A stretch of 64,000 nucleotides of DNA, from contig JAVHZZ010000008.1 of the NCBI GenBank assembly GCA_036250195.1, forward strand, positions 9,794,934 through 9,858,933, in the 5' to 3' direction. How positions within the stretch are numbered: position 1 is the first letter of the stretch; each line of letters starts with the position of its first letter. Shown here in pieces: positions 11,862-24,730 of this stretch. A program made the translations under genes and the position numbers. Source of the stretch: Mixophyes australis (lineage: Eukaryota > Chordata > Amphibia > Anura > Limnodynastidae). The notes beneath the pieces are model-generated. The model did not search any database. It was not told where the DNA came from and saw only the letters and a program-made list of their open reading frames with translations.

Positions 11862-11917
<56 letters not shown>
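11862..11917. repeat. (AT)n(AC)n microsatellite
   Basis: About 20 AT dinucleotides pass directly into about 8 AC dinucleotides. Confidence 0.95.
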
Positions 11918-12204
11918 AAACAATTATACCAGGCAGATATATTGTTGTAAATCTGTCAAGGGTTCCATAAAGAACAGAAGGTAGATATGATTTTACAATC
12001 CACCTATTATTAGTATTAGACCAGAAGTCTATTGAATACTTATTAACTATTACTAATTGCCATGGATAGTGCTATTTAGTCTTTTAGCCCTTCATGTCTA
12101 GAGGTATTTAATACATTAATGACCAGGCTAAATTTCACAATAAGGAGGTGCGCTGTTTTCACCAGTAATAACTTTGATTACGTCATCTGCCCAGATTAAT
12201 TTAT

Positions 12205-12493
12205 ACTCATTTCATACTTGCCAACTGAAGACTCCCGGATTTTGGGTGGGTCTCCCGGGAGTGTATGGCAGTCTCCCGCATCTGCCCACTTCCTAGTGAA
12301 GTGGGCAGAATTAGGGCCAAAAAGAAGTGCGCATTTGGCCCCACCCCTCTGCTGTAAAAATAACGCATCTGCGTCGTTACGTCTCAGGGGGCGTCTCAAA
12401 ATGACGGAATTTTCGGGTCCCCGCCCCCTGCATGTCCACCTCCCCCCTGCAGCTCTCAGACGCCAACTAGAAGTTGGCAAGTATGACTTATTT
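12205..12493. mobile_element. hAT-like MITE, CATACTTGCCAACT ends
   Basis: The element (12213-12485) has inverted ends CATACTTGCCAACT / AGTTGGCAAGTATG. It is flanked by ACTCATTT (12205-12212) and ACTTATTT (12486-12493), a 7/8-matching 8-bp target-site duplication. An 8-bp duplication is the hallmark of hAT transposons. The 273-bp interior is GC-rich and non-coding; its open frames on both strands are incidental. Confidence 0.75.
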
Positions 12494-12733
12494 TTTGGGG
12501 ACTATTTGGTCTTCTCTTTTTTTGTAGCATAGTTGTGTTATTTAGTTTATATCCACTTTATAGGGAAAACCAGCCAAAATGGGAAAATCTGCAACACAGT
12601 GCATCACTTTAGATGACTATCAGAATGGTTTCTACGTACCCTCCTGCATCTCTTACTAAATACATCTGTCTGGTTTCCTTCTTTGCTTTTCAGTTATTCA
12701 TTTGATATAAATCACAGCAATTTATTTTTTTGC

Positions 12734-12811
12734 TGCCCTTGGATACCACGCGGAACTATCTGCAATGGATACAATTGTATCCAGAAAGGCGCTCTGTCAT
12801 ATCCAAGGGCA
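12734..12811. mobile_element. small foldback element (copy 3)
   Basis: TGCCCTTGGATA at the left is inverted at the right as TATCCAAGGGCA. The centre holds a perfect 16-bp palindrome GGATACAATTGTATCC (12767-12782). Homologous to the segments at 3549-3632 and 7278-7356. Confidence 0.7.
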
Positions 12812-12819
12812 ACTAAAAT

Positions 12820-14515
12820 AGACTAACGACAGTTCTCAAAAGCAAAACAGGAAAACTAGACAGATAAAGCAATGTAGTTAGTAAAAGTTCCCAGAGGGCA
12901 TGTACAAACCAATTACATAACGTGATCTGAAGGAGACAAATTAAAAAAACACAAAAAAAAACAAAACCTAACATAATTGTCCGGTAAAAGTAGACACCAT
13001 CAATCATCCTGCTCTTTATGACAATGTTATTGTCTGTATAATTTATTTTGCAGATAGCACAGTAGCACAGTATCAGTTCTCTTCACGTAAGCTGTTCTAA
13101 TACATTTATAGCCAGGACCTGGGGAGGGTGAGTCACACCATTACCTAATAAACGAAAACTTACCCCCAGGCACTCTCGGGCTATATGCTAAAAAAAGACC
13201 AATGTTGAATGTATTTGTTAGACTCAGTCCTTGTGCATTTTTAACCTATGGTAACCTCCAACCCTATTTTATCTTTAGTTCTTAGTAAGGATATCCTAAT
13301 GTCTATCCCATGCATGTTTAAATTGCTCTATTGTATTAACCTCTACCACCTCTGATGGATGGCTATTCCACTTATCCACTACCCTATCACTGTTAGTGGT
13401 CCCCGAGGACCAGATCTCAGTATCACTGCTCCAATCCACTGCTCAGACAGGTGCTTACCACAGTGCTCTCTCTCTATATACTGGATGTCATTCTCTGTAT
13501 CTAATTTTATTTGTGTGCATGCACAACGGCACATTACCACTTCTCTTAATGTGCATGCTGTGTGCAATGTTCAGTATGTATTCCGATCTACCTCGTGTGG
13601 AGAGGAGTTGAATCTCTGCAGTACAATAACAGTATAATCACCATAAAGCGATCAGGTTTCATGACTGTCAAACTCAGAAACAGCAAGTATAGGTTTAAAC
13701 GAGTTACGGAATCCCCACACAGCATGAAGAGCAGATTAGTTATTCGTTTTCTCAGAACATCCTGATTAAAAAAAAAAAAAAAACACACAAGAGGCCTGAC
13801 CACAAAACTCAGAAGGTCTGAGACCAGAGACAATAGCCAAAGTGCACATTTCCGCTTCTGTAACAAGTGGACGTATTTTGAAATGCCACCGGGTGGGCTC
13901 TAGGACCCTACGGTCAGGGCATGCTGTGGGCGGGGCCTGCTTTCAGAGAAAATCTGCAGGAAGACGTAATTGCCAGAAAATTGCATGTGGGCTGGGAAAT
14001 GCGTTATTTACCGAAAGTGGAATACTCATGGCTCCTTTACAGCCTAATAGCCTGGAATTCCCATAACATATTGATTTAACTGGAATTAATAGATCACATT
14101 GCAAGTATAACAACCTGCTGTAAAGTCAATAGTGCATATTACATTAAAGAATAGGTCAAAATCCATGTAAACTATTTTTTTTTAATATACTGTTAAATGA
14201 GCTGTATCGGGTCTGTGTGCTGAAACACAGCTAAGTACTGTGGTGCTGACTGTCTATGGCAAAGCAGGAAATGGCTTTTCAGCAGAAACAGATTGCGAAG
14301 TAACACTCGTGACTAATTCCTCAAAATTGTAAAATGTGTATTTGGCCAGTTGGGTAAATATCATATTAAACACACAGGAAGAATATAGATATACATGTAC
14401 GTAAAATAAAAATAAAATTATTTTTTTTTACAATTTCAAAACGAAAATATACTATGCACCCTTAGTGCTCTCCCTATAACAGCATCAAATCTTTCATATA
14501 TATTGATCTTATCTC
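12820..14515. other. no gene seen
   Basis: No exon, RNA gene or complete transposon recognised. The short open frames in 13359-14066 lack splice signals and family resemblance. Confidence 0.4.
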
Positions 14516-14519
14516 TTAA

Positions 14520-15028
14520 GCTACGTTCACACTGGCATTTGAAATGTATTTTAAGGCACGACCAGAGCCGTAACTTAGAATTCTAGCGCCTGGGGTGAGA
14601 AAGACAAATGCCGCCCCCCTAGCACTCAATCTTAACCAAATTAACCTAAAATATTCTTAAATTGCGCCCCCCTTCAGAGTTGCGCTCTGGGCGATCGCCC
14701 CTTTCACACAGCCCTAGTTACGGCCCTGGGCACGACTAAACCCAAGCAAAAATGCGTGCAAACCTCATTGCGTTTATGCATGCATTTGGTATGCATTTAG
14801 AGATGAATGTATCAATTTCAACTGCGTGGACGAGTGTCAGATCCACGGAAATAAAACGAGGAGCATTCAAAATAATGCAGCGCAGTTGAACGCCCGTAAA
14901 AACGCAAATATATATATATATGGTCTCATTTGGTACCATGATTATATTTTCATATCCATTTACATGCATTTAACTTGTATTAAAATTATTTAATGCATCA
15001 TTTTAACACCAGTGGGAATGTAGCTCTG
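14520..15028. mobile_element. MITE interrupted by a younger MITE
   Basis: Left end AAGCTACGTTCACACTGGCA is mirrored at the right by ACCAGTGGGAATGTAGCT. Removing the nested element at 14563-14728 leaves a ~335-bp non-coding element with internal GCATGCATTT-type motifs and an (AT)n run. Superfamily unclear. Confidence 0.6.
14555..14736. mobile_element. hAT-like MITE with perfect 8-bp duplication
   Basis: The 166-bp element (14563-14728) begins CAGAGCCGTAAC and ends GTTACGGCCCTG. It is flanked by identical GGCACGAC copies at 14555-14562 and 14729-14736. The perfect 8-bp duplication and short terminal repeats indicate a hAT-type insertion. Its host site lies inside another MITE. An older copy lies at 41452-41604. 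Confidence 0.88.
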
Positions 15029-15059
15029 TACTCTAGAGAACTACCTTGGGTTAAATTAT

Positions 15060-17260
15060 GAGGTCATACTATATATTAATAATTAACTTCTTCCGCAATC
15101 TCCAGGAAATGTTCCCCTCCCGTCCAACTCATATTTTTGTCTGCATATGCTAGAAATTTATTTCAATATTCTACCCAAAAAAAAAAAAAAAAGTCTTATA
15201 GGTTTGTCTGATACAAAAATAAGAAAAATATGATGTTGAAATTTAACCCATTTACTAAACCTTGCAGTTTGAGTTTCAGCCGCATCCATGTTTAAGATTA
15301 GTGGTAAGGGATTGTCATGATTTACAAGTAAGTTTTGAAAGTAACAATAATGTTATGTTGTATTTTTTTTTCCTTTTATAAATAACGCTGCCAGTGTTTG
15401 TTTTTAATTATAATGTAGTTTTCTTTCTAGTCTAGTCTAGTTTCTAGTTTCTTTCTATTAGCTAAATATAGCCATTTATAAAAGTGGCACAGTTGGGACA
15501 GTGACATAAAATAATATGTAATAACAGATAAGTAACTCAATTTTGGTTGTATGGTGATAATTATACAACTGTTTATGTTATTTCGCTTTAGAATTATTTT
15601 ATTGAATTGGACAAATATAATAATAACATAATTAAGAATGTCCCTTCTTAGGTGGGACCAAAGGGATAAAAAAAATATATATTTTTAGGGATTGTTTACA
15701 CCAAAACTGTACAACAGATTTTTCTGTGACAGCAAATCACAAGACTTTATATAGAAAAAAATAATTGCTGAAGACTCCCAGTACACACATCAAAAATGCA
15801 GTTTGCTTTATTTAATGCATAAAGAATGAAGTAGGCAGAGGGATTGTGGTCTGTTTATTTGGGGTGATCAGCTCCCTTCGTAATATTATATAAAATCACT
15901 CTATTGTTTTGGAATAATGCCAAAAAGAAGTCTGCAATAAAATTAATATTTGTGGTTTGCATGTCTTACGCAATTTGTGTTATGCAATAACTTCAAAAAA
16001 AGTATGTATGCATTCAAAAAAAAGATCTAGTTTGTCCTATATTATTATTTTCTATTTTCCTGCATAGCTTAAAATGACAGCAAGCCACGTCACTATAGTA
16101 AAATATAATAAATAAAAAATATATATATTTAACACACACAGATATACACATGTAAAGCCTTAACGTGTATATAATTTAATTGTATTAATTTCTGCTGTCT
16201 CTATTATGTGACTCGTTGTTACAAACAGCCTTCCATCTTGTTACAGCGGTGTCTTATCTATACTTTGTAAGCGCATGTTTAATCTATTAGTTTATCTCCC
16301 TGATCAACTCACAACCCCTATGAAGAATGTTACCATCATAACGACCACAGATCATTCAACTTTTATGAATCTATACTGATTTTCCAAGCCAAGTGTTTGA
16401 GGGGTTTTTTTTGTGTTCAAAGAAATGTTGCTTAAATTATTATTTATTTTATATAGGCAGAAGTACACTTTTCCGTGAATATACCCATAGTTGCGTTGAA
16501 CGTAATGAACACGACCTAATATCCAGCTACCTCAGCTGATTAAATGAAATATGTTTTCTTAACAACAGTCTGACATATGCTATGAATAGGCTTCAATTCC
16601 TGCATTGAATCCATTAAGAATTAAAATATTTTAATTACAACATTGTGTTTAATAAGTGTCCTCTTCTCAAAGACTGAACTGTAATCCCCCTTTACAATCT
16701 TAATGGACCGATAGTGCAATTTAATATATAATATTGATTTGACTACCATCAAGCTATGTAGCAATGTTACCCCTGGGTCATGTTTAATGACGATAAAAGA
16801 GTTAGAGCGATAATTGCATGGTGAAATATGGCTTTATGGTCATTTTATAATATATCATCGCAGAGAAAATAAACATTGTAGCTTTATCAATTAATCATTT
16901 TCTAGGGACTAAGCCCATCTTTATAGTTGCAATGTCTAATTGATGCACATTGTTTTAGACTGAGGTGTCCTTGGTCAGTTTCAATCTGGTTGTTTTAGTT
17001 TAATTGGTGAAGTCAATTGTGTAAACCAATTTGGCCTTTTATCTAGCTGCTCTGTGCTTTTCACTCCACTTCACGAGTGATAACCTCACGTAGGCACCTA
17101 TGGCAATATCCGCTCAACCCAACATACCAGAACGACAGAGATGAATTTAGATCCAAGAGTTGAAGGTTTAGATCCTGTGGCATGCAAACAGCATTGCCAA
17201 TGTTCTTAGATTACCTTGGACATTCTGGATGTTAGTGACTGTTTTCAGGTTAATAATTAG
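15060..17260. promoter_or_regulatory. candidate conserved regulatory block
   Basis: For over 2 kb I recognise no SINE, LINE or MITE, in contrast to the rest of the window, and almost no open frame. 16150-17060 contains many homeodomain-type TAAT cores (for example TTAATTGTATTAATT, TAATTGATG, TCAATTAATCATT), GATTAAAT, forkhead-like ACAAACA and TTGTTTTAG motifs. This composition is typical of vertebrate conserved non-coding enhancers. It is an impression from the sequence; conservation was not tested. Confidence 0.35.
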
Positions 17261-17590
17261 ATTCAGATAAATCAGTAAAATAATAATAATAAAAAAAAAA
17301 GGTAGGAACATGGACCAAAAACACAGATTTTTGGATGCTAGGCGTGACTGGCTTCCATCAGTCCACTAGCCGGCAGAGGTGTGTACAAGTGGAGAAATTT
17401 CAACACCGTTGTTATTCTTTCCAGAATGAGTTGTCCACAAAAATCATTTCAACATTATGTGTATGATATTCCAGGAGATCACATAGAACTAAGGACCTAC
17501 AGGGCTCTATTGTATTGTCTAAATTAACTGCTCACTAATCCACCATACTGAAAATGCTGAAAACTAGCGGTGTTCCTGGAAGGATTCCAA

Positions 17591-17684
17591 GGAGTAAATG
17601 TATTATGCTGCCGTTTTAAATTTGCCCTGCAAAGTCGCCGAATATCGGTGACTTGTAAAAACCAAAGCATAATACATTTACCCC
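17591..17684. mobile_element. short MITE related to 51235-51422
   Basis: AGTAAATGTATTATGCT on the left is inverted on the right (AGCATAATACATTTACCCC). The interior CTGCAAAGTCGCCG matches the larger palindrome at 51235-51422. Confidence 0.65.
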
Positions 17685-17689
17685 AAAGG

Positions 17690-19350
17690 AGGAAATGAAA
17701 AAAAAAACATTGTCACAAGACCTGAATTGTACGAAATGCTATTGGAAGAGATTTCTGTGGACAAAAAATGAACTTATTTGGCACAAATGTTTGGTAAAAA
17801 ATAAACACTGAATTTCTCAGAAAGACCATCTTGAACCCATGGTGGTTTATCAGCTAGAGGCTAATGAATGTCAGGGTGTCTGTCTGAGGGCTGAGGCATA
17901 AGAGAGTTTGGGTCATGGAGCAATACAAAGACGGCTTTGAAAATCAATGAGAAAGCCGTCCTGCTTGGGTTGGAATCATATCTTATGTACTCTGCCTAGG
18001 AATGCAAAAGTTAGATTTGGGCACCGGATCTAAAGACAATTGGCATCCAACTATACGTTAAACTATTAAAAGACCTAAAAGTATGCATATATTTTCTCTC
18101 CCAGGATTAAAGGTATGTTTGCTGCATGTGGCAAATATATTGACCATATTTACAGATTTAGACAAAATCATTCCTAAATTGAAGCCGGTGTGGGCTTCCA
18201 CCGACCTTCAATGATTACCATCTGACAAAACTCCAATCCAAGAAGGACCGGCCGGAAGATAATCGCAGGCTTAGGAGCTCGCACAGAGTTGGGTCTCTTA
18301 AAATCTGCATTTCATTGCTGCATAAGCACAAAAATGCTTAGAAAAATGTCCTGAAGCAGATGTAATCACATCTTTATCACGTAGGGCAGGAGAGGAGGTA
18401 CGGAACAAGGAAGGGGCCAACAAATGTAGGTGCAAGAAGTAAGGATGTGTTCTCGTAGTTACGACCAAGGTAGACCTGGACACACACATAGCCGGCAGAG
18501 AGACGCATCTGTAGCGGATGCTGGAGCAATAAGAACCAAATGCTGATGATCGTCAGCACTAATTAGCCTCTTCTGATTGAATGTTTGCCGATTAACTTCT
18601 GCTGATAATTCGTTGGCTGCGCCCCCATGCAATCTATCTGTAAGAATTGGTGCTTACCCTTGGAGATCTAAAAATATATAAAATAAAATTAGTGTTTATG
18701 GCTGGTGTTCTCAAATTGGTCGGTTCCAGGAAACCACTACAGCAGGGCAATTTAAGCAAAAAACTAACAGGGGAGAGAGAGACTGCTGATAAACACAAGA
18801 AAACGGAAGCTGTGTGTATGTTACATTACATTTTAAGTTCATTCACAGAAAGATAGATACAGTATCTTCCCTGGAACCACTATTAGATCACATTTACAGA
18901 TACGTAACATAAAGTTCAGTCCCTGGTAAGGTATAATAATTTGCCTGTCACTGAAACATTTTATCTCTCCAGTAGGAGGATACGGATAAACACAGCCATA
19001 GACAGAGTTAAAACTGGTTTACATTATTGACAGAGCTTAAAAAAAAAAAAAAAAAAAATGATTTTTAAAAGGAAGAAAAATAATTTCAAAGTGTAAAGTA
19101 AAGAAAGGGAGAAGAGAAAAAAAAACAAACACTCTCACTCAAGCAATGGTTAAGATAAACTTCAATGTTTCGAACATGTTTATTAAAAGGAATGTTTAGT
19201 ACATTTATAAAACCATATTAATACTCACAGTAATAAATTAATAAATAACCAAAACCTAGGTGAAAGTAAAATGGTAAATGAAAAATAAAGGGGGGTGAGG
19301 GAGGGAGAGGAGTTGAGGACTGGAGTGAGATATTTGCAGGAGTCATCAGA
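17690..19350. other. no gene seen
   Basis: No coding exon or RNA gene recognised. Poly-A tracts occur near 19028-19047. Open frames on both strands around 18300-18860 have no family resemblance. Confidence 0.4.
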
Positions 19351-19357
19351 TACTATA

Positions 19358-19684
19358 TCATCATTTATAGTGCCACTAATTCCGCAGCGCTGTACAGAGA
19401 ACTCATTCACATCAGTCCCTGCCCCATTGGAGCTTACAGTCTAAATTCCCTAACATACACACACACACAGACCGAGAGAGACTAGGGTCAATTTTGATAG
19501 CAACTAATTAACCTACTAGTATGTTTATGGAGTGTGGGAGGAAACCGGAGCACCCGGAGGAAAGCCACACAAACACAGGGAGAACATACAAACTCCACAC
19601 AGATAAGGCCATGGTTGAGAATTGAACTCATGACCCCAGTGCTGTGAGGCAGAAGTGCTAACCACTAGGCCACTGTGCTGCCCC
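19358..19684 (-). mobile_element. full-length V-SINE-like SINE
   Basis: On the minus strand the head (GGCAGCACAGTGGCCTAGTG), the core (TGTGGAGTTTGTATGTTCT) and the tail (TACAGCGCTGCGGAATTAGT) are all present. It is close to the copy at 1275-1633 but has an A-box substitution. It sits directly at the 3' side of the L1-like remnant. Confidence 0.85.
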
Positions 19685-19689
19685 CATAT

Positions 19690-20559
19690 AGAATGTTATA
19701 CCTCTCTAGAAGTCAGTGAGTTTAGGACATCCCCACCAGATGTGTAAAAAGGACCCTAATTCGGCACAGCCACTAACATCTGTCCGAGAAGGTGGGGGTA
19801 AATCTTTTGTAATGTTTCAGGTACCAACGATACAGTAGTTTACAAGTATTCTCCTTAGTCTTGACCCAAACGGAGCCGTTAGCAGGGTCTTTTCCTGCCA
19901 TAGCCCATTGCTCCACATCCGAGACCTCCGTCAGGTCGGCCTTCTGTTGTAATTCGTGGAGAGCTTTTACAGGCAATCCAGTATTGCTCAACTCTGGGTA
20001 AATTGTGGGGATTAAACATTTTATAATATACATGGCACATACAGAGAGATTTGGTCATTGCGGAGACTTTGATGGGCTGATCGGTAAAAGTGGCTGAGCT
20101 GCAAATATTGATAACTGTTAGATGGCATAGAACATTCTTCCTGTCGTTTAGAAAACAGGGGAAGGATTATTTTGATTTATATGTAATTTAAAACATATTC
20201 CATCAGCCAGCCAAGAACCGAAAGAACACTCCCTTCCAGCTGAAAGAAATTCTGGGTTACCAGAGAGAGGTACAATAGGTAAAGGGGAATGTGCTAGAGG
20301 AAAAGTATCCACAAATGGAATGATATAATTGGGTTAGTTCTGACTAGAGGGGGTTGATGATGTCTTGGGAGCCAGTAGTAGTTCAAAATTAGCGCTTGAA
20401 TAGTTTTTGGTCTATACTTTATCTGGAGGCAGGAGATGCCATTAAACGCTTTATCATAATCATTCAATTATTTATATAGCGCCACTAATTCCGCAGCGCT
20501 GTACAGAGAACTCACTCACATCAGTCCCTGCCCCAAAGGAGCTTACACTCTAAATTCCC

Positions 20560-20599
<40 letters not shown>

Positions 20600-21735
20600 A
20601 CTAGGGTCAATTTGATAGCAGCCAATTAACCTATTAGTATGTTGTTGGATTTTTCCGGGGACACCAAACTTTTCAAATAAAAAAACAAGGTATAACACTG
20701 GAGGAATTTAAAGGCACTAGGAATAACCCAAACAGGTCACGTACAAAAATAAATATAGAAGCCCAAGTAGCACAATAATGTTACGGAATTGACTTTTCGA
20801 AATCGCTCGCACACCACAGGAGGTAACATTGGTTTTAATCTTGATCGGCAAACCTGGGTGATTAGTTTAATAAAGCTTATGGCACTGTTTTGTGATATAT
20901 ATTTTTAAAAAATATTTAACATTTTTGTGCCTGCCATTTAAAAAAATATATAAATCAATAAAAAAAGTGTAGAGTTCTTCGGTGGTAGATTGTATATGAT
21001 TAGGAATATAAAAGACTAGTGACTGTGCTTTTTCAGAGTTCATTTTCTAGCCAGATATTGAGGTGTAGATATTTACTTCAATCAAAAAATACTGGAAGAG
21101 ATGACCAAGGGGTTGTAATTGATAGTCGTACATCATCAGCATAAAGAGAAATTTTACGTTGTGTGTGGCTTCAGATAATTGATGAAAATATTAAAAAGGT
21201 AAAAGGAAACATTATTGTCTCATGCCATTAAAGATCCTAAACTGACAAGAAGCTCATTTGCAGGGACTGTGGCAGAGAGGTCATAGTATAGCACATGTGG
21301 CTAATAAAAATTAGCCGGAGAATCCTATTTAAGTCAAAGGGTGGAACGGCTATACAATGTGCCGAAGAGTCACCAGGAGGGCCGGATGTTTCTTACTGTG
21401 ATGGATGGTATCTCTTGTTCGCCTTGTGTTATCAGATGCTTGTCTACCAGATATAAATCCTACCTCATCTGAATGAAACAAGTTCGGAAGAATTGAGTTT
21501 AGACTGCCAAAATAAATTGTAAAATAAAAATTAAATATTGATATGGGCCTATGACTGCTACATGATGAAGAATCAGTGTCTGGTTTGGGAATAACAACGT
21601 TACCCTTCATTGGGTAAAAGGCTGCCTCCCACCACCTTCCTAACACCCCTCTAGGATACAGCTGAACAAATCTATAATTTTAGGGATGGGTTAATAATTT
21701 AGCACATTGTTTTATAAAATTGGTGTGATAGCCCA
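19690..21735 (-). mobile_element. L1/Tx1-like LINE remnant
   Basis: Minus-strand frames preserve pieces of an L1-group ORF2. 21646-21350 has WWEAAFYP, VVIPKPDTDSS, HRPISIFNF, LNSILPNLF and GFISGRQASDNTRR, the reverse-transcriptase region. 20033-19773 has QWAMAG, LLYRWYL and FSDRC, the C-terminal region. Stops and frameshifts separate them and the 5' half is missing. A SINE (20463-20645) interrupts it. Long decayed. Confidence 0.75.
20463..20645 (-). mobile_element. V-SINE-like SINE fragment nested in the LINE remnant
   Basis: It carries the 3' tail (GCGCCACTAATTCCGCAGCG on the plus strand), a (CA)n run at 20561-20597 and part of the body up to AACCTATTAGTATGTTG. The tRNA-like head and core are missing. 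LINE sequence lies on both sides, so the SINE inserted later. Confidence 0.8.
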
Positions 21736-21739
21736 GGAG

Positions 21740-23455
21740 GATCTTGTGCTTATCTCATCTTTTTCAGATAAAACTTTTATGGTAGATATTTATAAATGTT
21801 AATATAAAGACTGTGCAGTTTTATAATAAAGCTTTTCCCTTCAAGACAGAAAAAAATCTAAAAAAAAAAATCAGTAAAGAATCTTGGTGATCCTGATGTT
21901 CAGTGACCAACCAGATGAGGCCCTGTTACAATGTATCATTTATAAAACAGATCTTCCACCTGTTTTGTATCATACTGTTATCACATTCTTCTTAGTACAT
22001 GCTTTTCCCAGTCATGTGATTCTTTACTGCTTCGATTCACAATTTACATTCATGGGAAATAATGCTGAAAAATATATAAATAATGATTTATAGGACATTT
22101 ATGTCACAGAGTAAGAACAAAGGTATTTGCTGGAGGAATGATCTGTTAGTGCTTGGTACAAACAACGTAACAGAGTTTCATGATAATTTATTACATGGTT
22201 ATGTTGTTTTTAGATTTGCTGAGCACAGAATATGACAGATCCCAATGATATGTGGGGAAACGCGTTTCTTTCTGCACAATAACTTCTATCTACATGTCTT
22301 ATGGATTGTAAATAAGATGTGTCTTCCTTTAAAGTAGCAGTCCTACAGAGAACATTTTTTCCATCTTCAAATAGCTAGTAAAGTATCCTTTGAACATGCA
22401 TCTGTCATTATGCTTAGATGTCCCACGGCAAATCATTAATCTCCATTTTGAAAGCTCTCTGTTTGTCAAACACGGTTGCCAGACACAGACAGTCTGCGAC
22501 ACAGAGTCTCAGCAGGTCATGTGATGGCAGAGGGGGGAGAAGGAGGATGTCACAGCGCAGACAGAGCTCAGAGGGGCGTTCCAAAGTTTCTCTGCTCACT
22601 ACAATATGTGCTATGTGACTGTGGTTGACAAGGTAATCCAGAATCAGAAATCAATAGTAGCTTGAAGAAAAAAAAATAAAAAATTACACTCTCTTTATAG
22701 CAATCCACAGAGATTTATGTTAATAAACACAGCTGCTTTTTTTCATGGGATTCCTGCTGTTAAAGGAGAACCATAACCCATTCTAAACGAAATTCTGGTA
22801 CACATTGTGATATCAGCAGTATAAATCACTCTTACAACAGGTCAGAACGCTTTTAAACAGACAGAAAATCTTACCTTAAATTTGGCAGATAACCGTATTA
22901 TCCGGGGACATATTAAACCGTGCATCAGCGCGCTGTGAAACTGTACCCACGTGAGAGGATCTAGTGGGTCACCCTTGCCCAAATTTGTCCAACAATGAAA
23001 TATTTAGTGACCAGAATATTGCTTCTATACAATGAAACCAATCAGAATAGATTTGATCAGGAAGAACAGAAAATGTGGTCTGCCAAACGACCAGATCTGC
23101 ATCTGTGTAACGAGTTTACGTTTAGAAACTCTGCTTGTTTGTAATCAGCTCATCTGGTAACTTTACCTGAACCTTCCCTTCCTCTGCTGTCAGTCACTTT
23201 CAGACATTTCTTAGAAGTGCTGCTAGTGATATAAACACTGCCCCCTGCTGGCTTCTCTGCAAACAAACAGAAGAACTATGATCTGCACATATTGAGACTG
23301 ATTCATTAAGACACACAAAACAAATGTATTGTGCAGGGGGGTTGTCAACAAGGAGCAGATGTAAAGACAACTATTCAATAGTGGTCACCTGTTAATAATA
23401 TAGTCATTCATGATTTTTTTTTTAAAAAAAAGCTTTTTCAATTTTTCTTCCATGA
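21740..23455. other. no gene seen; possible MITE pieces
   Basis: No exon or RNA gene. TTAAAGGAGAACCATAACCC near 22758 resembles the end of frog-type MITEs, but I could not find its partner end. Confidence 0.4.
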
Positions 23456-23460
23456 CATAC

Positions 23461-23537
23461 ATCATCATCATCGCCATTTATTTATATAGCACCACTAATT
23501 CCGCAGCGCTGTACAGAGAACTCATTCACATCAGTAT
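23461..23537 (-). repeat. V-SINE-like SINE tail fragment
   Basis: ATCATCATCATCGCCATTTA and TTCCGCAGCGCTGTACAGAG match the 3' end of the SINEs at 1275-1633 and 19358-19684. Truncated after ~75 bp. Confidence 0.75.
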
Positions 23538-23539
23538 TA

Positions 23540-24725
23540 TTATTAGGATGTTATTATTGCCTACTGTACATAGAATGCATTTTTACAGTTGCTCCTAATT
23601 GTAAGGACATGTTGTAGCATGCACACACAGCCGACATCACCATCGCTCTGCACTATCATCTGACCTGTAGCTGGTGCAAGAGATACGACCACAAAATCAC
23701 GAACCTTAGAGACTCCCAAAGCTTGAATCAGCTGTTGCTGTGTGCGCTCGAGCTTGGCACGCCCTTACTGTAGACTGACTACCCCTCCCTGACCCAGCCA
23801 CTCTACCACTTAATGTAAGGGTTAGAATAAATGGTAGAGTTGCCAGGTCCTGCCATTGTCGCTTTAAATTTAGAAATGTCCAAGTCGCTCTATTTGACGG
23901 CGTACAACTGAAGTGCCACCTTGCTGTATCTTCGCAATATATAGCGGTCTGCACGGATACTCATCGGAAATATGCTTTGGGTGTTTTTATCGTAACTTTG
24001 CATTTCAGCATTTTAGCTCATGTTGTAATCGGAATTTCTTTGTCTATATAGTATTTGTCGCTCACACTGTTGTCGGGAAAACGTACCCAACCCGTCAGTG
24101 TGCTCCCTGCAGACATGGCAACATGATTTGTCCTGGGGCTAATTTGCACTGAACTACGGATCACACTGCCACTGGTGAGAACAGCAGAGATGTACAAGCA
24201 CAGGATCAATGATCCCAAACTCTGCACAATTTTCACAGTCGTTTGCATCTGGAATGTGGCGTGAGCAAAGTCTCTTAACATGCTTGTATGTACAAGCCCC
24301 TAAGCGTATGAGCATAGAGGAGGTGCGCCAAAGGTGAGCTATAACTAAACAAAAATATAATGATAAATCATTGCATCTTTAGGAGAAACAGCCTGGTAGA
24401 GTATGCTGGGACTTGTAGTTCTACAACAGCAGGGTAGCCACAAGTTGCCTACATGTGATTTAGAGGTTCTATATAAACTGACGCTCTATTAAAAGCTGTG
24501 TAATAACCTGTTTGTTGGCTTTCATCCCCCAGGGTCAATCACATTCCATGCGATCATAAGAATTTCATATCTTACGTAGATGCATGAGAAACAGTTTTTT
24601 GAATCGTAACAACTGTCTCAAGTTTTTAATTGACTTGTGAGTGACCTCTAGTCAACAAAACATTGCATAGTGAATGCACTCCATATATTAATGCAGATAT
24701 GGCCCACTCTGCAGATATACAACAT
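23540..24725. other. no gene seen
   Basis: No coding exon recognised. GTATGCTGGGACTTGTAGTT at 24401-24420 is the reverse complement of a ZNF143-like ACTACAAGTCCCAGCATAC and is probably part of a dispersed repeat. Confidence 0.4.
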
Positions 24726-24730
24726 AAAGA

